Assembly (NCBI GenBank): GCA_036268355.1
Contig: DATAUG010000259.1
Coordinates: forward strand, 1 to 64,000
Direction of reading: 5' to 3'
Length of the DNA: 64,000 nt
Origin: DASQPJ01 sp036268355
GTDB taxonomy: Bacteria; Actinomycetota; Actinomycetes; Sporichthyales; Sporichthyaceae
Shown one piece after another: positions 42,274 through 51,268 of this stretch. The notes beneath the pieces are model-generated. The model did not search any database. It had not been told where the DNA came from and worked only from the letters and a program-made list of their open reading frames with translations. Positions within the stretch are counted from its first letter, which is position 1, and every line of letters starts with the position of its first letter. The translations under genes and the position numbers were made by a program.

Positions 42274-45153
42274 TCACTCCGGGACGACGTTGACCAACTT
42301 CGGAAGCACGACCTTGACCATGCGCACTCCCCGCCCGTCGAGCGCGGCCACCACTTTCGGGGCAGTCAGTGCCAACTCGCGAAGTTCGTCCTCGCCGATG
42401 CCGGACGGCACCTCGATTCGGTCGCGCACCTTGCCGGCCACCTGTAGCACACAGGTCACCGTCTCGGTCACCAACAGTGCCGGGTCGGCGATCGGGAACG
42501 GCTCGTAGGCCAACGATTCGCGGTGTCCGAGCAGCGCCCACATCTCCTCGGCCGCGTGCGGGGCCAGCGGAGCCAGCAGCAGGGCCATCGTCTCGGCCGC
42601 CTCCCTCGGAAGTGACGCACCGTCAGTCAGCAGCCGGGTCAGGTGGTTGTTGCACTCGATCAGTTTGGCAACCGCGGTGTTGAAGCGCAGGTTGGCCATG
42701 TCGCGGCCGACGCCGTCCACGGTTCGGGCCAGCACGCGCCGGGTCTCCTCCTCGGCCGGAGCATCGGTTACCCGAACCTGACCGGTGTGCTCGTCGACGA
42801 CGTTGCGCCACAGCCGCTGCAGGAACCGGAACGACCCGACGACCGCGCGGGTCTCCCACGGCCGGGACACGTCCAACGGACCCATCGACATCTCGTACAG
42901 CCGCAGGGTGTCGGCGCCGTACTCGGCGCACATCTGATCCGGCGTCACCGAGTTCTTCAGCGACTTGCCCATCTTCCCGAACTCGCGGCTTACCGGAATC
43001 CCGAGATGGGTGAAGGTCCCGTCCGGCTCCTCGACCACCTGCTCGGCCGGGACGTAGACGCCACGGGCGTCGGTATAGGCGGCAGCCTGGATGTAGCCCT
43101 GGTTGAACAGTCGGCGGAACGGCTCGGAACTCGACACGTGACCGAGGTCGAACAACACCTTGTGCCAGAACCGCGCGTAGAGCAGGTGCAGCACGGCGTG
43201 CTCGACGCCGCCCACGTACAGGTCGACGCCGCCGCAGTCGCCCGGTTTCCGGGGACCCATCCAATATCGCTCGACCTCGGGGTCGACGAATACCTCGCTG
43301 TTGGTCGGGTCCAGGTAGCGCAACTCGTACCAACATGAGCCGGCCCACTGCGGCATCGTGTTGGTCTCGCGACGGTACTCGCGCGGTCCGTCACCCAGAT
43401 CCAGGGTGACGTTGACCCACTCGGTGGCCCGCGCAAGCGGGGACTCGGGTTCGGAATTTGCATCATCCGGGTCGTAGGCGCGCGGCGCGTAGTCCTCCAC
43501 GTCGGGCAGTTCGACCGGCAGCATCGAATCCGGCAGGCCCCGGGCGCCGTGCTCGTCGTAAACCACCGGGAACGGCTCACCCCAGTACCGCTGCCGGCTG
43601 AACAGCCAGTCCCGCAGCTTGTACTGCACCGTCGCCTCGCCAAAACCCTTGTGGGACAGCCATTCCGTGATCGTGGCCTTCGCCTGCGCCAGCGGCAGGC
43701 CGTTGAGGCAGACCTCGTCGTTGGCCGAGTTGATCGCGGGCCCCTCACCGGTCCAGGCTCCCCCGGTCCAGTTCTCGGGGGGTTGGACGGTCCGCACGTG
43801 CGGCAGCCCGAACGCGGCGGCGAAGTCCCAGTCGCGCTCGTCCTCGGCGGGCACGGCCATGATCGCGCCGGTGCCGTAGCCCGTCAGCACGTAGTCGGCC
43901 AGGAACACCGGGGTCGCCGAACCGTTCACCGGGTTGGTCGCCCAGGTGCCGGTGAACACCCCGGTCTTCTGCTTGGAATCAACCTGCCGCTCGAGTTCGG
44001 ACTTGGCGGAGGCATCGGCACGGTAGGCAGCCGCGGCCGCCGCCGGGGTGGCCGCACCGTACCGCCAGGACTCCGGTGTGCCGTCCGGCCAAACCTCCGG
44101 CAGCAGCTCGGCGACCATCGGGTGCTCGGGGGCCAGAACCATGTAGGTGGCGCCGAAAAGCGTGTCCGGTCGGGTGGTGAAGACCTCGATCGCCGTGTCC
44201 TGCCCGGCGCGGTCGCGGACCGGGAAACGGACCAGCGCCCCGGTGGAGCGACCGATCCAGTTGCGTTGCATTCCCTTGATCGGCTCGGGCCAGTCCAGGC
44301 CGTCCAGGTCGGCGATCAGTCTGTCGGCGTAAGCGGTGATCCGCATCATCCACTGCCGCAGGTTGCGCCGGAAGACCGGGAAGTTGCCGCGCTCGCTGCG
44401 GCCGTCGGAGGTGACCTCCTCGTTGGCCAACACCGTGCCCAGCCCCGGGCACCAGTTCACCGGCGCCTCGGACAGGACGGCCAGCCGGTGCCCGTCGACG
44501 ACCTCCCGCCGCGCAGCCTCGGTCAGATCGCTCCAGGAGCGGCCATCCGGCACCGGGCGCGAACCATCGGCGAAGGCGGCGACCAACTCTTCGATCGGAC
44601 GGGCCCGGTCGACCGCCTCGTCGTACCAGGAGTTGAAGATCTGCAGGAAGATCCATTGGGTCCAGCGGTAGAAGGCCACGTCGGTGGTCGCCACACTGCG
44701 TCGCGGGTCGTGCCCAAGACCCAGCGCTCGCAGCTGGCGGCGCATGTTGGCGATGTTCGCCTCGGTGGTGACCCGCGGGTGCCGGCCGGTCTGCACCGCG
44801 TACTGCTCGGCCGGCAGCCCGAAGGCGTCGTAGCCCAGCGCGTGAAGCACGTTGTGACCGGTCATCCGCGAGTACCGGGCGAACACGTCGGTGCCGATGT
44901 ATCCCAGCGGATGTCCGACGTGCAGCCCCGCGCCCGACGGGTACGGGAACATGTCGAGCACGTAGAGCTTCGGCCGCGCCGCCGCGGCCGCGTCACCCAG
45001 CGGGCCGTCCGGGTTGGCCGCCCGGAAAGTGCCTTCGCGTTCCCACCGGTCCTGCCACTTGGTCTCGATCCGGGCGGCGGTCACGGCGGTGTAGCGGTAC
45101 TCCGGGGCGTCGTCGGTCGCCGGTGCTGCAGTGATCGCTTCGGTGTCTGGCAC
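42274..45153 (-). CDS. leuS: Leucyl-tRNA synthetase
   Basis: LeuS charges tRNA-Leu. At 959 residues it has class I motifs: YPSGAGLHVGHPLGYI (HIGH) near 70-85 and FGKMGKSLKNSVTPD (KMSKS) near 725. The CP1 editing region is in between (TTRPDTLFGATYMVLAPEHP). The C-terminal domain ends KVVLPKLVNVVPE. It charges, among others, the UUA-reading tRNA at 2.3 kb. A one-mismatch palindrome copy (42612-42626) lies in the coding region. Confidence 0.98.
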   Translation of the reverse strand: MPDTEAITAAPATDDAPEYRYTAVTAARIETKWQDRWEREGTFRAANPDGPLGDAAAAARPKLYVLDMFPYPSGAGLHVGHPLGYIGTDVFARYSRMTGHNVLHALGYDAFGLPAEQYAVQTGRHPRVTTEANIANMRRQLRALGLGHDPRRSVATTDVAFYRWTQWIFLQIFNSWYDEAVDRARPIEELVAAFADGSRPVPDGRSWSDLTEAARREVVDGHRLAVLSEAPVNWCPGLGTVLANEEVTSDGRSERGNFPVFRRNLRQWMMRITAYADRLIADLDGLDWPEPIKGMQRNWIGRSTGALVRFPVRDRAGQDTAIEVFTTRPDTLFGATYMVLAPEHPMVAELLPEVWPDGTPESWRYGAATPAAAAAAYRADASAKSELERQVDSKQKTGVFTGTWATNPVNGSATPVFLADYVLTGYGTGAIMAVPAEDERDWDFAAAFGLPHVRTVQPPENWTGGAWTGEGPAINSANDEVCLNGLPLAQAKATITEWLSHKGFGEATVQYKLRDWLFSRQRYWGEPFPVVYDEHGARGLPDSMLPVELPDVEDYAPRAYDPDDANSEPESPLARATEWVNVTLDLGDGPREYRRETNTMPQWAGSCWYELRYLDPTNSEVFVDPEVERYWMGPRKPGDCGGVDLYVGGVEHAVLHLLYARFWHKVLFDLGHVSSSEPFRRLFNQGYIQAAAYTDARGVYVPAEQVVEEPDGTFTHLGIPVSREFGKMGKSLKNSVTPDQMCAEYGADTLRLYEMSMGPLDVSRPWETRAVVGSFRFLQRLWRNVVDEHTGQVRVTDAPAEEETRRVLARTVDGVGRDMANLRFNTAVAKLIECNNHLTRLLTDGASLPREAAETMALLLAPLAPHAAEEMWALLGHRESLAYEPFPIADPALLVTETVTCVLQVAGKVRDRIEVPSGIGEDELRELALTAPKVVAALDGRGVRMVKVVLPKLVNVVPE

Positions 45154-45186
45154 CTCGGCAGACTACCCGCGCGGGTGGCCGCCGGC

Positions 45187-46149
45187 TCAGCGCAACGGCT
45201 CGTCGATCACGGCCGGCCCGGCGCCACCGGGGCGGAACGTGACCTCGCGGATGCCGAGCGCCGCCTTGAGCTTGCCGGGCGGCAACGTGACCGGCGTCGG
45301 GGCAGGCGAGTCACCGGGGTGCGGCAGCGGGTAGGCGGTCGTGGTGGCGCTGTGGAAGGTCACATTGCCGTCGGTCATCGAGAAGACCTGGTGCACGTGG
45401 CCGTTGAGGCAGGTGACCGACGAGAAACGGCGCAACAGGCTGAGCACCTGGGTGGCGTCGTCCGTGCCCCAGCCCCACTGCGGGTACATCGCGAACAGCG
45501 GGATGTGGCTGAAGACCACGATCGGGGTGTCGGAGCTGCGACCGGCGAGGTCGTCCCGTACCCAGTCGAGTTGATCCTGTCCCAGGTGGCCGAGCTTCTC
45601 CAACGACAGCGAGTTCACCAGCGCCAGCGCATGCACGCCCTTGACGTCGAAGGAGTACCAACCGTTCCCGCCACCCCCCAGACCGAACGCGGCGCGGTAC
45701 TTCTCGCCGTGGTCGTCGACAGAGTCGTGCTCGCCCGGCACCGTGAACACTCGAGGAGTCCGCAGGCCGGTCATCATCTGCTTGACCTGGTCGAACTGCT
45801 CCGGGGTCGACAAGTGGGTCAGGTCGCCGGTGTGCATGACGAAATCCGGGCGGACGGGAAGTTGGTTGACCTGCTCGATCGCGCCGGCGAACGAACCGGT
45901 CACGTCGGTGTTGGCAGTGCCGGTGAATCCGATGTGGGAATCGCTGAGCTGCACGAAGTGCAAGGCCCCCGGGTCTGCCGCGGCCGCGTGCGCGGTGCCG
46001 CCACCGATCACGTGGGACACCACCTCGCCACCGGTGACGGTCATCATCACTGCGGCGCCGAACCATGCGGAGTGCCGCATCAACTGACGGCGCGTCATAC
46101 CGGTCGGTGAGGGCTTCGCGCCGTCCTCACGATCACGCTCCTGGGTCAT
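45187..46149 (-). CDS. Tat-exported metallophosphoesterase
   Basis: This protein has 320 residues. A twin-arginine-like signal (TRRQLMRHSAWFGAA, cut near AHAAAAD) precedes a calcineurin-like phosphoesterase: VQLSDSHIG, MHTGDLTHL, VPGEHDS (Asn of GNHD replaced by Glu), FSHIPLF and NGHVHQ. The metal-binding set is nearly complete. ATG 46149 overlaps the cupredoxin stop (ATGA). It is the last gene of the sigma factor-Rieske-cupredoxin-phosphoesterase operon. The substrate is unknown. Confidence 0.88.
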   Translation of the reverse strand: MTQERDREDGAKPSPTGMTRRQLMRHSAWFGAAVMMTVTGGEVVSHVIGGGTAHAAAADPGALHFVQLSDSHIGFTGTANTDVTGSFAGAIEQVNQLPVRPDFVMHTGDLTHLSTPEQFDQVKQMMTGLRTPRVFTVPGEHDSVDDHGEKYRAAFGLGGGGNGWYSFDVKGVHALALVNSLSLEKLGHLGQDQLDWVRDDLAGRSSDTPIVVFSHIPLFAMYPQWGWGTDDATQVLSLLRRFSSVTCLNGHVHQVFSMTDGNVTFHSATTTAYPLPHPGDSPAPTPVTLPPGKLKAALGIREVTFRPGGAGPAVIDEPLR

Positions 46150-46568
46150 GGCGTCACCACCACGGTGGCGACCATGAACGGGTGGATCGAGCACAGGTAC
46201 TGGTAGGTGCCCGGCTTGTCGAACGTGTGCCGGTAGCTACCGCCCTTGGTCAATGCGCCTGAGCGGAAGGTGCCGTCCTTGGCGACGACCGTGTGCGGGT
46301 CGGTGTCGTCGTTGGTCCAGGTGACGGTGGCGCCGACCGGAACGGTCAGCGCGTCCGGTCCGAACATGAACTTCGCGATCGTCACAGTGGTGCCCGCCGA
46401 TTCCGCGACGGGCTGCAGGTTCGGCACGCCTTGCGTGTTCGCAGTGCTCGTCACGGCCGGGGCCGCGGGCGTTTGGTGGGCCTCGGCGACCGCCCCGCAG
46501 GCGGACAACGCCAGGCCGGTCACCGCCAGCGCGGCGGCCGGGCCCAACCGAGCGATGGTGCGAATCAT
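46146..46568 (-). CDS. Plastocyanin-like cupredoxin lipoprotein
   Basis: This 140-residue protein has a lipoprotein signal (VTGLALSACGA, Cys24) and a blue-copper domain with type 1 copper ligands: His in DTDPHTVV and Cys, His, Met in YQYLCSIHPFM. It is an extracytoplasmic electron carrier anchored to the membrane. It is encoded between a Rieske protein and a phosphoesterase, so it may exchange electrons with the Rieske partner (inference). Confidence 0.92.
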   Translation of the reverse strand: MIRTIARLGPAAALAVTGLALSACGAVAEAHQTPAAPAVTSTANTQGVPNLQPVAESAGTTVTIAKFMFGPDALTVPVGATVTWTNDDTDPHTVVAKDGTFRSGALTKGGSYRHTFDKPGTYQYLCSIHPFMVATVVVTP

Positions 46569-46635
46569 TTCGAGCTCCCCTCGTCCGGCCCGCCGTTCAC
46601 GGGCCCGCAGAGGGATATGCGGAGGGGTTACAAGC

Positions 46636-47322
46636 TCACACCGGCACGTAGACCTCGATCTGCCCGTCCTGTTCGCGGACCTCGATGTGCGGCAGGGGCG
46701 CGGGCGGCTTTGCCAGCTGGTAGTGCAGCAGCGCGCCGGTTACCGCGAACGAGGTGTTGTGGCACGGACAGTCCAACTGCCGGGTGGCGTTGTCCAGGTT
46801 GAGCCGACAACCCAGATGGGTGCAGATCCCCGACACCGCCTGCACTCCCCCGGCGTCGCGGGTCACGAACCCGACCACCGAGCCGAGGTCGAAACGCTGC
46901 ACCCCACCCTGGGCCAGGTCGGCCGAGGCGCCGATACCGCGCCACGTCCCCACGTTGGGTTCCAGCGTGGGCGCCGCGCTGACCACACCGGATCCGTTCT
47001 GACGCGACGTCAGGACATGGTCCAACCCCGCACCGATGGCCGCGGCACCGGCCGCGACCGAGCCGGTGATCAGCACCCGGCGGCGGGTGGGACCTGTCGC
47101 ACGAGCCGCGAGCGGCACCACCGGGTTCGCGTCCTCGGCGAGCTTGCGGTGTAGTTCGGCCACGAATTCCGATCGCGGCGCATCCGCCCCGGGCCGGGCC
47201 GCAGCCAGCGTGATCGCGGCCCGCAGCGCCGCGAGGTCCTCGGGATCCTCGACGGCGAACGGCCGCGGCCGCCGACCGCGTAACAGGTCCCCGACGAAAC
47301 GGCGTAGGCCTCGAGCGTTCAT
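46636..47322 (-). CDS. Rieske 2Fe-2S membrane-anchored protein
   Basis: This 228-residue protein has a cytoplasmic N-terminal part with a helical FVAELHRKLAEDANP region, then a membrane or Tat-like anchor (TRRRVLITGSVAAGAAAIGAG), then a Rieske domain with CTHLGCRLNL and CPCHNTSF supplying two Cys and two His. ATG 47322 overlaps the sigma factor stop by 4 bases. Codon 14 (47281-47283) is TTA. It carries an exact dispersed palindrome (46999-47013) encoding LTSRQ. Electrons likely pass to or from the cupredoxin encoded next. Confidence 0.9.
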   Translation of the reverse strand: MNARGLRRFVGDLLRGRRPRPFAVEDPEDLAALRAAITLAAARPGADAPRSEFVAELHRKLAEDANPVVPLAARATGPTRRRVLITGSVAAGAAAIGAGLDHVLTSRQNGSGVVSAAPTLEPNVGTWRGIGASADLAQGGVQRFDLGSVVGFVTRDAGGVQAVSGICTHLGCRLNLDNATRQLDCPCHNTSFAVTGALLHYQLAKPPAPLPHIEVREQDGQIEVYVPV

Positions 47323-47960
47323 GCTTCCACCTGCCCGATCTTCGCCGCCGCGCGCAACGCCCGGTGCTGCAACACCTTTGCATTGGTCACGGTGATTCCC
47401 ATCGTGGCCGCCGCCTCCTTCAACGAACAGGCCTGGAGGAATCGCAACTGGAGGATCTGCCGCTGCTTCTCCGGCAGCTGTGCCAGCAGCGCGGCGGCCT
47501 GAACCGGTGCGTTCGTCGGCTCGTCGGGAACGGTCGACGGGGCCATCAGCCACCGTTCGTCATCGGCGTCCAGAACGGTCACCTCGATGCCGAGCGTCCG
47601 CCGCCAGTGGCCGGCCAGCACGGTGCGGGCGGTCGTGAACAGGTAGGCCCGCACCTCCGGGGCGCTGGCGGAGACCCGCAATGGCCGCAACGCGGCGGTG
47701 AACACCTCCGCGGTCAGGTCCTCGGCGTCGGCCCGGTTGCCGACCTTGCTGTACATGAGGCGGTAGACCCGGCCGACGTTGTCGCGGTAGACGGCATCCC
47801 AGTCGGGATAACGGTGCTCATCGTCTCGCTCGCTGCGCTCGCGAGAGCCCGCGTCGACCACACGCAAATATGGCGCACCCGCTCGCCTGCGTGCCGGCGG
47901 GCGTACCACCGCGGGGGTGTCGACCGGTTCGTCGGATCGGCCCAGGCATTCGTGGTCCAC
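47319..47960 (-). CDS. ECF-type RNA polymerase sigma factor
   Basis: This 213-residue sigma70-family protein has region 2 (WDAVYRDNVGRVYRLMYSKV, GNRADAEDLTAEVFTAAL) and region 4 (LPEKQRQILQLRFLQACSL, KEAAATMGITVTNAKVLQHR). The start is taken as GTG 47960; the N-terminal ~45 residues are low complexity and include an inverted copy of the GAGCGCAGCGAGC repeat (47826-47842). The Rieske protein co-encoded with 4-base overlap has a ~120-residue cytoplasmic N-terminus, in the place where an anti-sigma factor is usually encoded. Confidence 0.9.
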   Translation of the reverse strand: MDHECLGRSDEPVDTPAVVRPPARRRAGAPYLRVVDAGSRERSERDDEHRYPDWDAVYRDNVGRVYRLMYSKVGNRADAEDLTAEVFTAALRPLRVSASAPEVRAYLFTTARTVLAGHWRRTLGIEVTVLDADDERWLMAPSTVPDEPTNAPVQAAALLAQLPEKQRQILQLRFLQACSLKEAAATMGITVTNAKVLQHRALRAAAKIGQVEA

Positions 47961-48017
47961 CCCGATTGATATGCGGCTGGGTTACGGCTGCGCCACGGCT
48001 CGTTCGCCGTCCGCCAC

Positions 48018-48647
48018 TCAGTCGTCGGAGAGCACCGGCTCGGGCAGGGTGCCCGCGTTGTGCTCGGCGATCGCCCAACGGTCGGGCCGTTCCCGGAGCA
48101 GCGTCCAGGAACAGTTGGACAGCACACCCAGCGCGCTCCAGTGCTCCGGCGGCAACCCGGCCAGCCGGCCGATCAGCACGCGTCCGGACCCCCCGTGGGT
48201 CACCGCGACCAGGGTGTCGTCCGGGCCGAGTTGGTCAAAGGCCTGCCGGACGGCGCGCACCGCGCGCTCGGCCACCTCGGGCATGCTCTCCCCACCACCA
48301 CGGCGCTCCAGTTCCCCGCGCAACCAGGCCCCCTCCTCGCTGGGAAAGCGTTCCTCCACCTCGCCCCGGGTCAGCCCCTGCCAGGTGCCCAGGTAGGTCT
48401 CCCGCAGGCCAGGGTCAAGGTGAACCGGATGGCCGGTCAGGCGGGCCAACTCGGCCGCGGTCGCCGAAGCCCGGCCGAGGTCCGATGACACGATCCCGGC
48501 CGGCTCGAGCGCTGCCAGGATCCGCGCGGAGCGACGGGCCTGCTCGTGCCCGACCTCATCGAGTGGCACGTCGCTCTGGCCCTGGAAACGTCCGGCCAGG
48601 TTCCACGTCGTCCGACCGTGCCGCCAGACGACCAACTGACGACCCAT
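48018..48647 (-). CDS. Histidine phosphatase family protein
   Basis: This is a 209-residue phosphoglycerate-mutase-like phosphatase. The catalytic RHGRTTWN near residue 9, FQGQSDVPLDEVG, the acid/base Glu in LRETYLGTWQGL and the second His in AVTHGGSGRVL are all present. In actinobacteria this gene commonly follows rsfS, as here (24 bp). The specific substrate is unknown. Its start codon lies in a one-mismatch palindrome copy (48636-48650). Confidence 0.9.
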   Translation of the reverse strand: MGRQLVVWRHGRTTWNLAGRFQGQSDVPLDEVGHEQARRSARILAALEPAGIVSSDLGRASATAAELARLTGHPVHLDPGLRETYLGTWQGLTRGEVEERFPSEEGAWLRGELERRGGGESMPEVAERAVRAVRQAFDQLGPDDTLVAVTHGGSGRVLIGRLAGLPPEHWSALGVLSNCSWTLLRERPDRWAIAEHNAGTLPEPVLSDD

Positions 48648-48671
48648 CAGCGCCAGGGCAACACGGCGAGG

Positions 48672-49067
48672 TCAACCCGCCGCGCGCGGGCCGTCGCGAC
48701 CCACCCGCACCGAATCGGGCAGCGCCACGCTCGGGCAGTCTTTCCAGAGCCGTTCCAGCGAGTAGTACATGCGGTCCTCCGCATGCTGGACGTGGACCAC
48801 GATGTCGGCGTAGTCCAGCAGCACCCAGCGCCCCTCGCGTTGGCCCTCGCGTTGCACCGGCCGCTCCCCGAGGGCCCGCAGCCGGTCCTCGATCTCGTCG
48901 ACGATCGACTTGACCTGGCGGTCGTTGGCTGCCGAGCAGAGCAGGAAGATGTCGGTGATGAAGAGCTGATCACTGACGTCGAAAGCCAGGATGTTCTCGG
49001 CCAGCTTGTCCGCCGCCGCCTCAGCGGCGGCGACGGCAAGTTCGACGGCTCGTTCGGATGCGGTCAC
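48672..49067 (-). CDS. rsfS: Ribosomal silencing factor RsfS
   Basis: This 131-residue RsfS/YbeB/Iojap protein binds L14 and blocks subunit joining in starvation. Family signature: LAENILAFDVSDQLFITDIF, CSAANDRQVKSIVDEIEDRL and WVLLDYADIVVHV. GTG 49067 fits family N-termini (ASERAVELAVAAAEAA); ATG 49085 would add six residues. It lies in the conserved nadD-lytR_C-rsfS order. Confidence 0.94.
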   Translation of the reverse strand: MTASERAVELAVAAAEAAADKLAENILAFDVSDQLFITDIFLLCSAANDRQVKSIVDEIEDRLRALGERPVQREGQREGRWVLLDYADIVVHVQHAEDRMYYSLERLWKDCPSVALPDSVRVGRDGPRAAG

Positions 49068-49114
49068 GGTGAGCCATTCTCCCATGGGTTCCCGAAGTGG
49101 TTGGTCAGTGGCGG

Positions 49115-50293
49115 TCACGGCTGCTTGGCCAGCACGACCGCGACGTCGGCACCCAACGGCACTTCGGCGCCCAGCCGCACCGCTGAGCCGGGCAGGTCGA
49201 ACAGCGCGGCGATCGCCGCGCCCAGCTTCTGGGCGTCCGGCGTGCCGGTGCGCACCACCACCGAACTCGCCGCGCCCGCCGCGACGGCCGGGCCGCGCAG
49301 GTATTCGTACCCGGCGTCGAGCACGTCGGCCTGGACGTCGAGCTCGGCCAGGCCCGCACCGGGCGCGATCGAGACGGAAACCCGCGGGGTGCTGTCCGCG
49401 CGCCCGGCACCCGGACGGCCGCCGAGGATGTCGGTGATCAGCGGGGTGGCGCCGGTCGGATCCAGGGCCTGACCGGAGGAGTCCAGCGGCAGCGCGCCGG
49501 TCCGCAAACGCCCGTCCGGGACGTCGCGCGCCAGGCCGGACACCAACGCCGCCAGCCGGGCGACCGGCAGTCCGGGCTCGTCGAGCACGCCCAGGTTGCC
49601 CAGCAGGCTGCGGGTGGCGGCGAACCCCGCCGGGAACGCCGACACGAAACCGGTCACCACGTCGCGGACGCCGGCGGCGTCCACGCCGGCCCGGGCGAGT
49701 GCGGTCTTCCCGTCGACCGGCTGCCCGGCCACCCGGATGCCGCCCAGCCGGTCGACCAGCGCGACGAAGTCGCCCGAAGCGATCACCCAACTGCCGACCA
49801 ACGGGACCCCCAGCAGCGCCCCCAGCGCGTCCCGGCTCAACGTCGGTCCGGCCTGGGCAGCCGCGTCGCGCACCGACAGCGGACCGAGGCCTTCCACGCT
49901 CAGGCCCAACGAACCCGGCACGCCCACCACCGCCCCGCTGCCGGAGCCCCGGCGGTCCTGTTCCACGACGGCTGTCGCGACCGCCCCGCTCCGGTCCGAG
50001 ACCACCACCAGCGCCGCCACCCGGTCGGCGCCGAGTGCCGCGTCGCCGGCGTCGTCGGATCGGCCGGCCGACCACGGCCGCCACACCACGATCCCGGCGA
50101 CCGCCCCGAGCACCAGCACCAGTACGAGGGCGGCGATCCGCCGTTCCCGGCGCACCTCGCGACGGTCGACGCGGGCACCCGCGCGGGAGTGCATGAAGTT
50201 CAGCCAACCGGTACTGTCGGCCTCCCCCGACGCCTCGATGTCGACAGGTTGCTCGACCGAGGTGGGATCTGACTGTTCGTCAGACGAGGTCAT
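49115..50293 (-). CDS. LytR_C domain membrane protein
   Basis: This is a 392-residue LCP-related protein. It has a cytoplasmic basic part, one membrane helix (IAALVLVLVLGAVAGIVVW, ~53-71), an LCP-like region (VVGVPGSLGLSVEGLGPLSV, GSWVIASGDFVALVDRLGGI) and a C-terminal LytR_C domain (LDVQADVLDAGYEYLRG, VVVRTGTPDAQKLGAAIA). LCP proteins attach glycopolymers to peptidoglycan, but here key LCP arginines are not obvious, so activity is uncertain. It overlaps the nadD stop by 4 bases. Confidence 0.85.
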   Translation of the reverse strand: MTSSDEQSDPTSVEQPVDIEASGEADSTGWLNFMHSRAGARVDRREVRRERRIAALVLVLVLGAVAGIVVWRPWSAGRSDDAGDAALGADRVAALVVVSDRSGAVATAVVEQDRRGSGSGAVVGVPGSLGLSVEGLGPLSVRDAAAQAGPTLSRDALGALLGVPLVGSWVIASGDFVALVDRLGGIRVAGQPVDGKTALARAGVDAAGVRDVVTGFVSAFPAGFAATRSLLGNLGVLDEPGLPVARLAALVSGLARDVPDGRLRTGALPLDSSGQALDPTGATPLITDILGGRPGAGRADSTPRVSVSIAPGAGLAELDVQADVLDAGYEYLRGPAVAAGAASSVVVRTGTPDAQKLGAAIAALFDLPGSAVRLGAEVPLGADVAVVLAKQP

Positions 50294-50883
50294 CGAGGCG
50301 CCGCGTACAGCGAACGCTTCGCGATGTACTGGACGACCCCCTCGGGCACGAGGTACCAGACCGGCCGACCGGCCGCCACCCGAGCTCGGCAGTCGGTGGA
50401 CGAGATCGCCAGCGCAGGCACCTCGACCAGGCTGACCCGCGCGCCCGGCAGCCCCGGGTCGGCCAGGGCATGTCCGGGCCGGGTGCAGCCGATGAAGTGC
50501 GCCAGGCCGACCAGTTCCTCGGCGTCCCGCCAGCTCAGGATCGCACCGAGAGCGTCGGCGCCGGTGATGAAGAAGAACTCCGTGTCGTAACCGCGTTCGG
50601 CCGCGAGGTCGCGCAGGGTGTCGACGGTGTAGGTCGGTCCGCTCCGGTCGATGTCGACCCGACTGACCGAGAACCGCGGGTTCGCTGCGGTCGCAATCAC
50701 CGTCATCAGGTAACGGTCCTCGGCGGCCGAGACCGCGCGGCCGGTCTTCTGCCAGGGCTCACCGGTGGGCACGAAGATGACCTCGTCGAGCCCGAACCGG
50801 TCGGCGACCTCGGCGGCGGCGACCAGGTGCCCGTGATGAACCGGGTCGAAGGTGCCTCCCATCACCCCGATACGTCGCCCCAT
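50290..50883 (-). CDS. nadD: Nicotinate-nucleotide adenylyltransferase
   Basis: NadD forms deamido-NAD from nicotinate mononucleotide and ATP. At 197 residues, it has the nucleotide-binding GVMGGTFDPVHHGHLVAAAE at the start, FVPTGEPWQK and AISSTDCRARVAAGRPV (ISST/S-type motif) near the end. It follows the small membrane protein gene by 13 bp and overlaps the LytR_C gene. Confidence 0.96.
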   Translation of the reverse strand: MGRRIGVMGGTFDPVHHGHLVAAAEVADRFGLDEVIFVPTGEPWQKTGRAVSAAEDRYLMTVIATAANPRFSVSRVDIDRSGPTYTVDTLRDLAAERGYDTEFFFITGADALGAILSWRDAEELVGLAHFIGCTRPGHALADPGLPGARVSLVEVPALAISSTDCRARVAAGRPVWYLVPEGVVQYIAKRSLYAAPR

Positions 50884-50896
50884 CGGAGCCCGGGGG

Positions 50897-51049
50897 TCAG
50901 CGGTCGCGGTTGAACTGCAGGGTGATGAGCAGCAGCACGGTCAGCCCGATGAAGACCGAGATACCGACCAGGGGCGCCTTGTTGTGGTGCTCGTGCGCGG
51001 CGGCCGCGGCCAGTATCCGGTCCAACGCCACTGCGGAGTTCGCGATCAT
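50897..51049 (-). CDS. Small conserved membrane protein (proA-nadD intergenic)
   Basis: This 50-residue protein has one hydrophobic helix (PLVGISVFIGLTVLLLITLQ) and ends FNRDR. A small protein of this form is found next to nadD in Streptomyces and relatives. ATG 51049 is taken; the frame is open to 51124. Function unknown. Confidence 0.75.
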   Translation of the reverse strand: MIANSAVALDRILAAAAAHEHHNKAPLVGISVFIGLTVLLLITLQFNRDR

Positions 51050-51153
51050 GTCTATGGCTCCCGATCTGCACGACTTGACTTCCAAGGATTGCAGAGCCGA
51101 CGCCGGGACACCCAACCGGGTCACATCAATCTCTGCAGTGTTGATTTTCGGAC

Positions 51154-51268
51154 TCCTGGCCGCGCGTGCTCCTTCGTCGCGCGCCCGGCTCAGTTCCCCC
51201 GCGGTGTTGCAATGTCGGGTTCCTGGCCGCGCGTGCTCCTTCGTCGCGCGCCCGGCTCAGTTCCCCCG
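51154..51268. repeat. 48-bp direct repeat around the proA stop
   Basis: The 48-mer beginning tcctggccgcgcgtgctcc and ending cagttcccccg occurs at 51154-51201 and 51221-51268. The second copy includes the last codons and stop of proA. A diverged relative with the same layout (gtcggnttcctggccg, then ggctcagttc) lies at 56034-56116. Confidence 0.85.
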
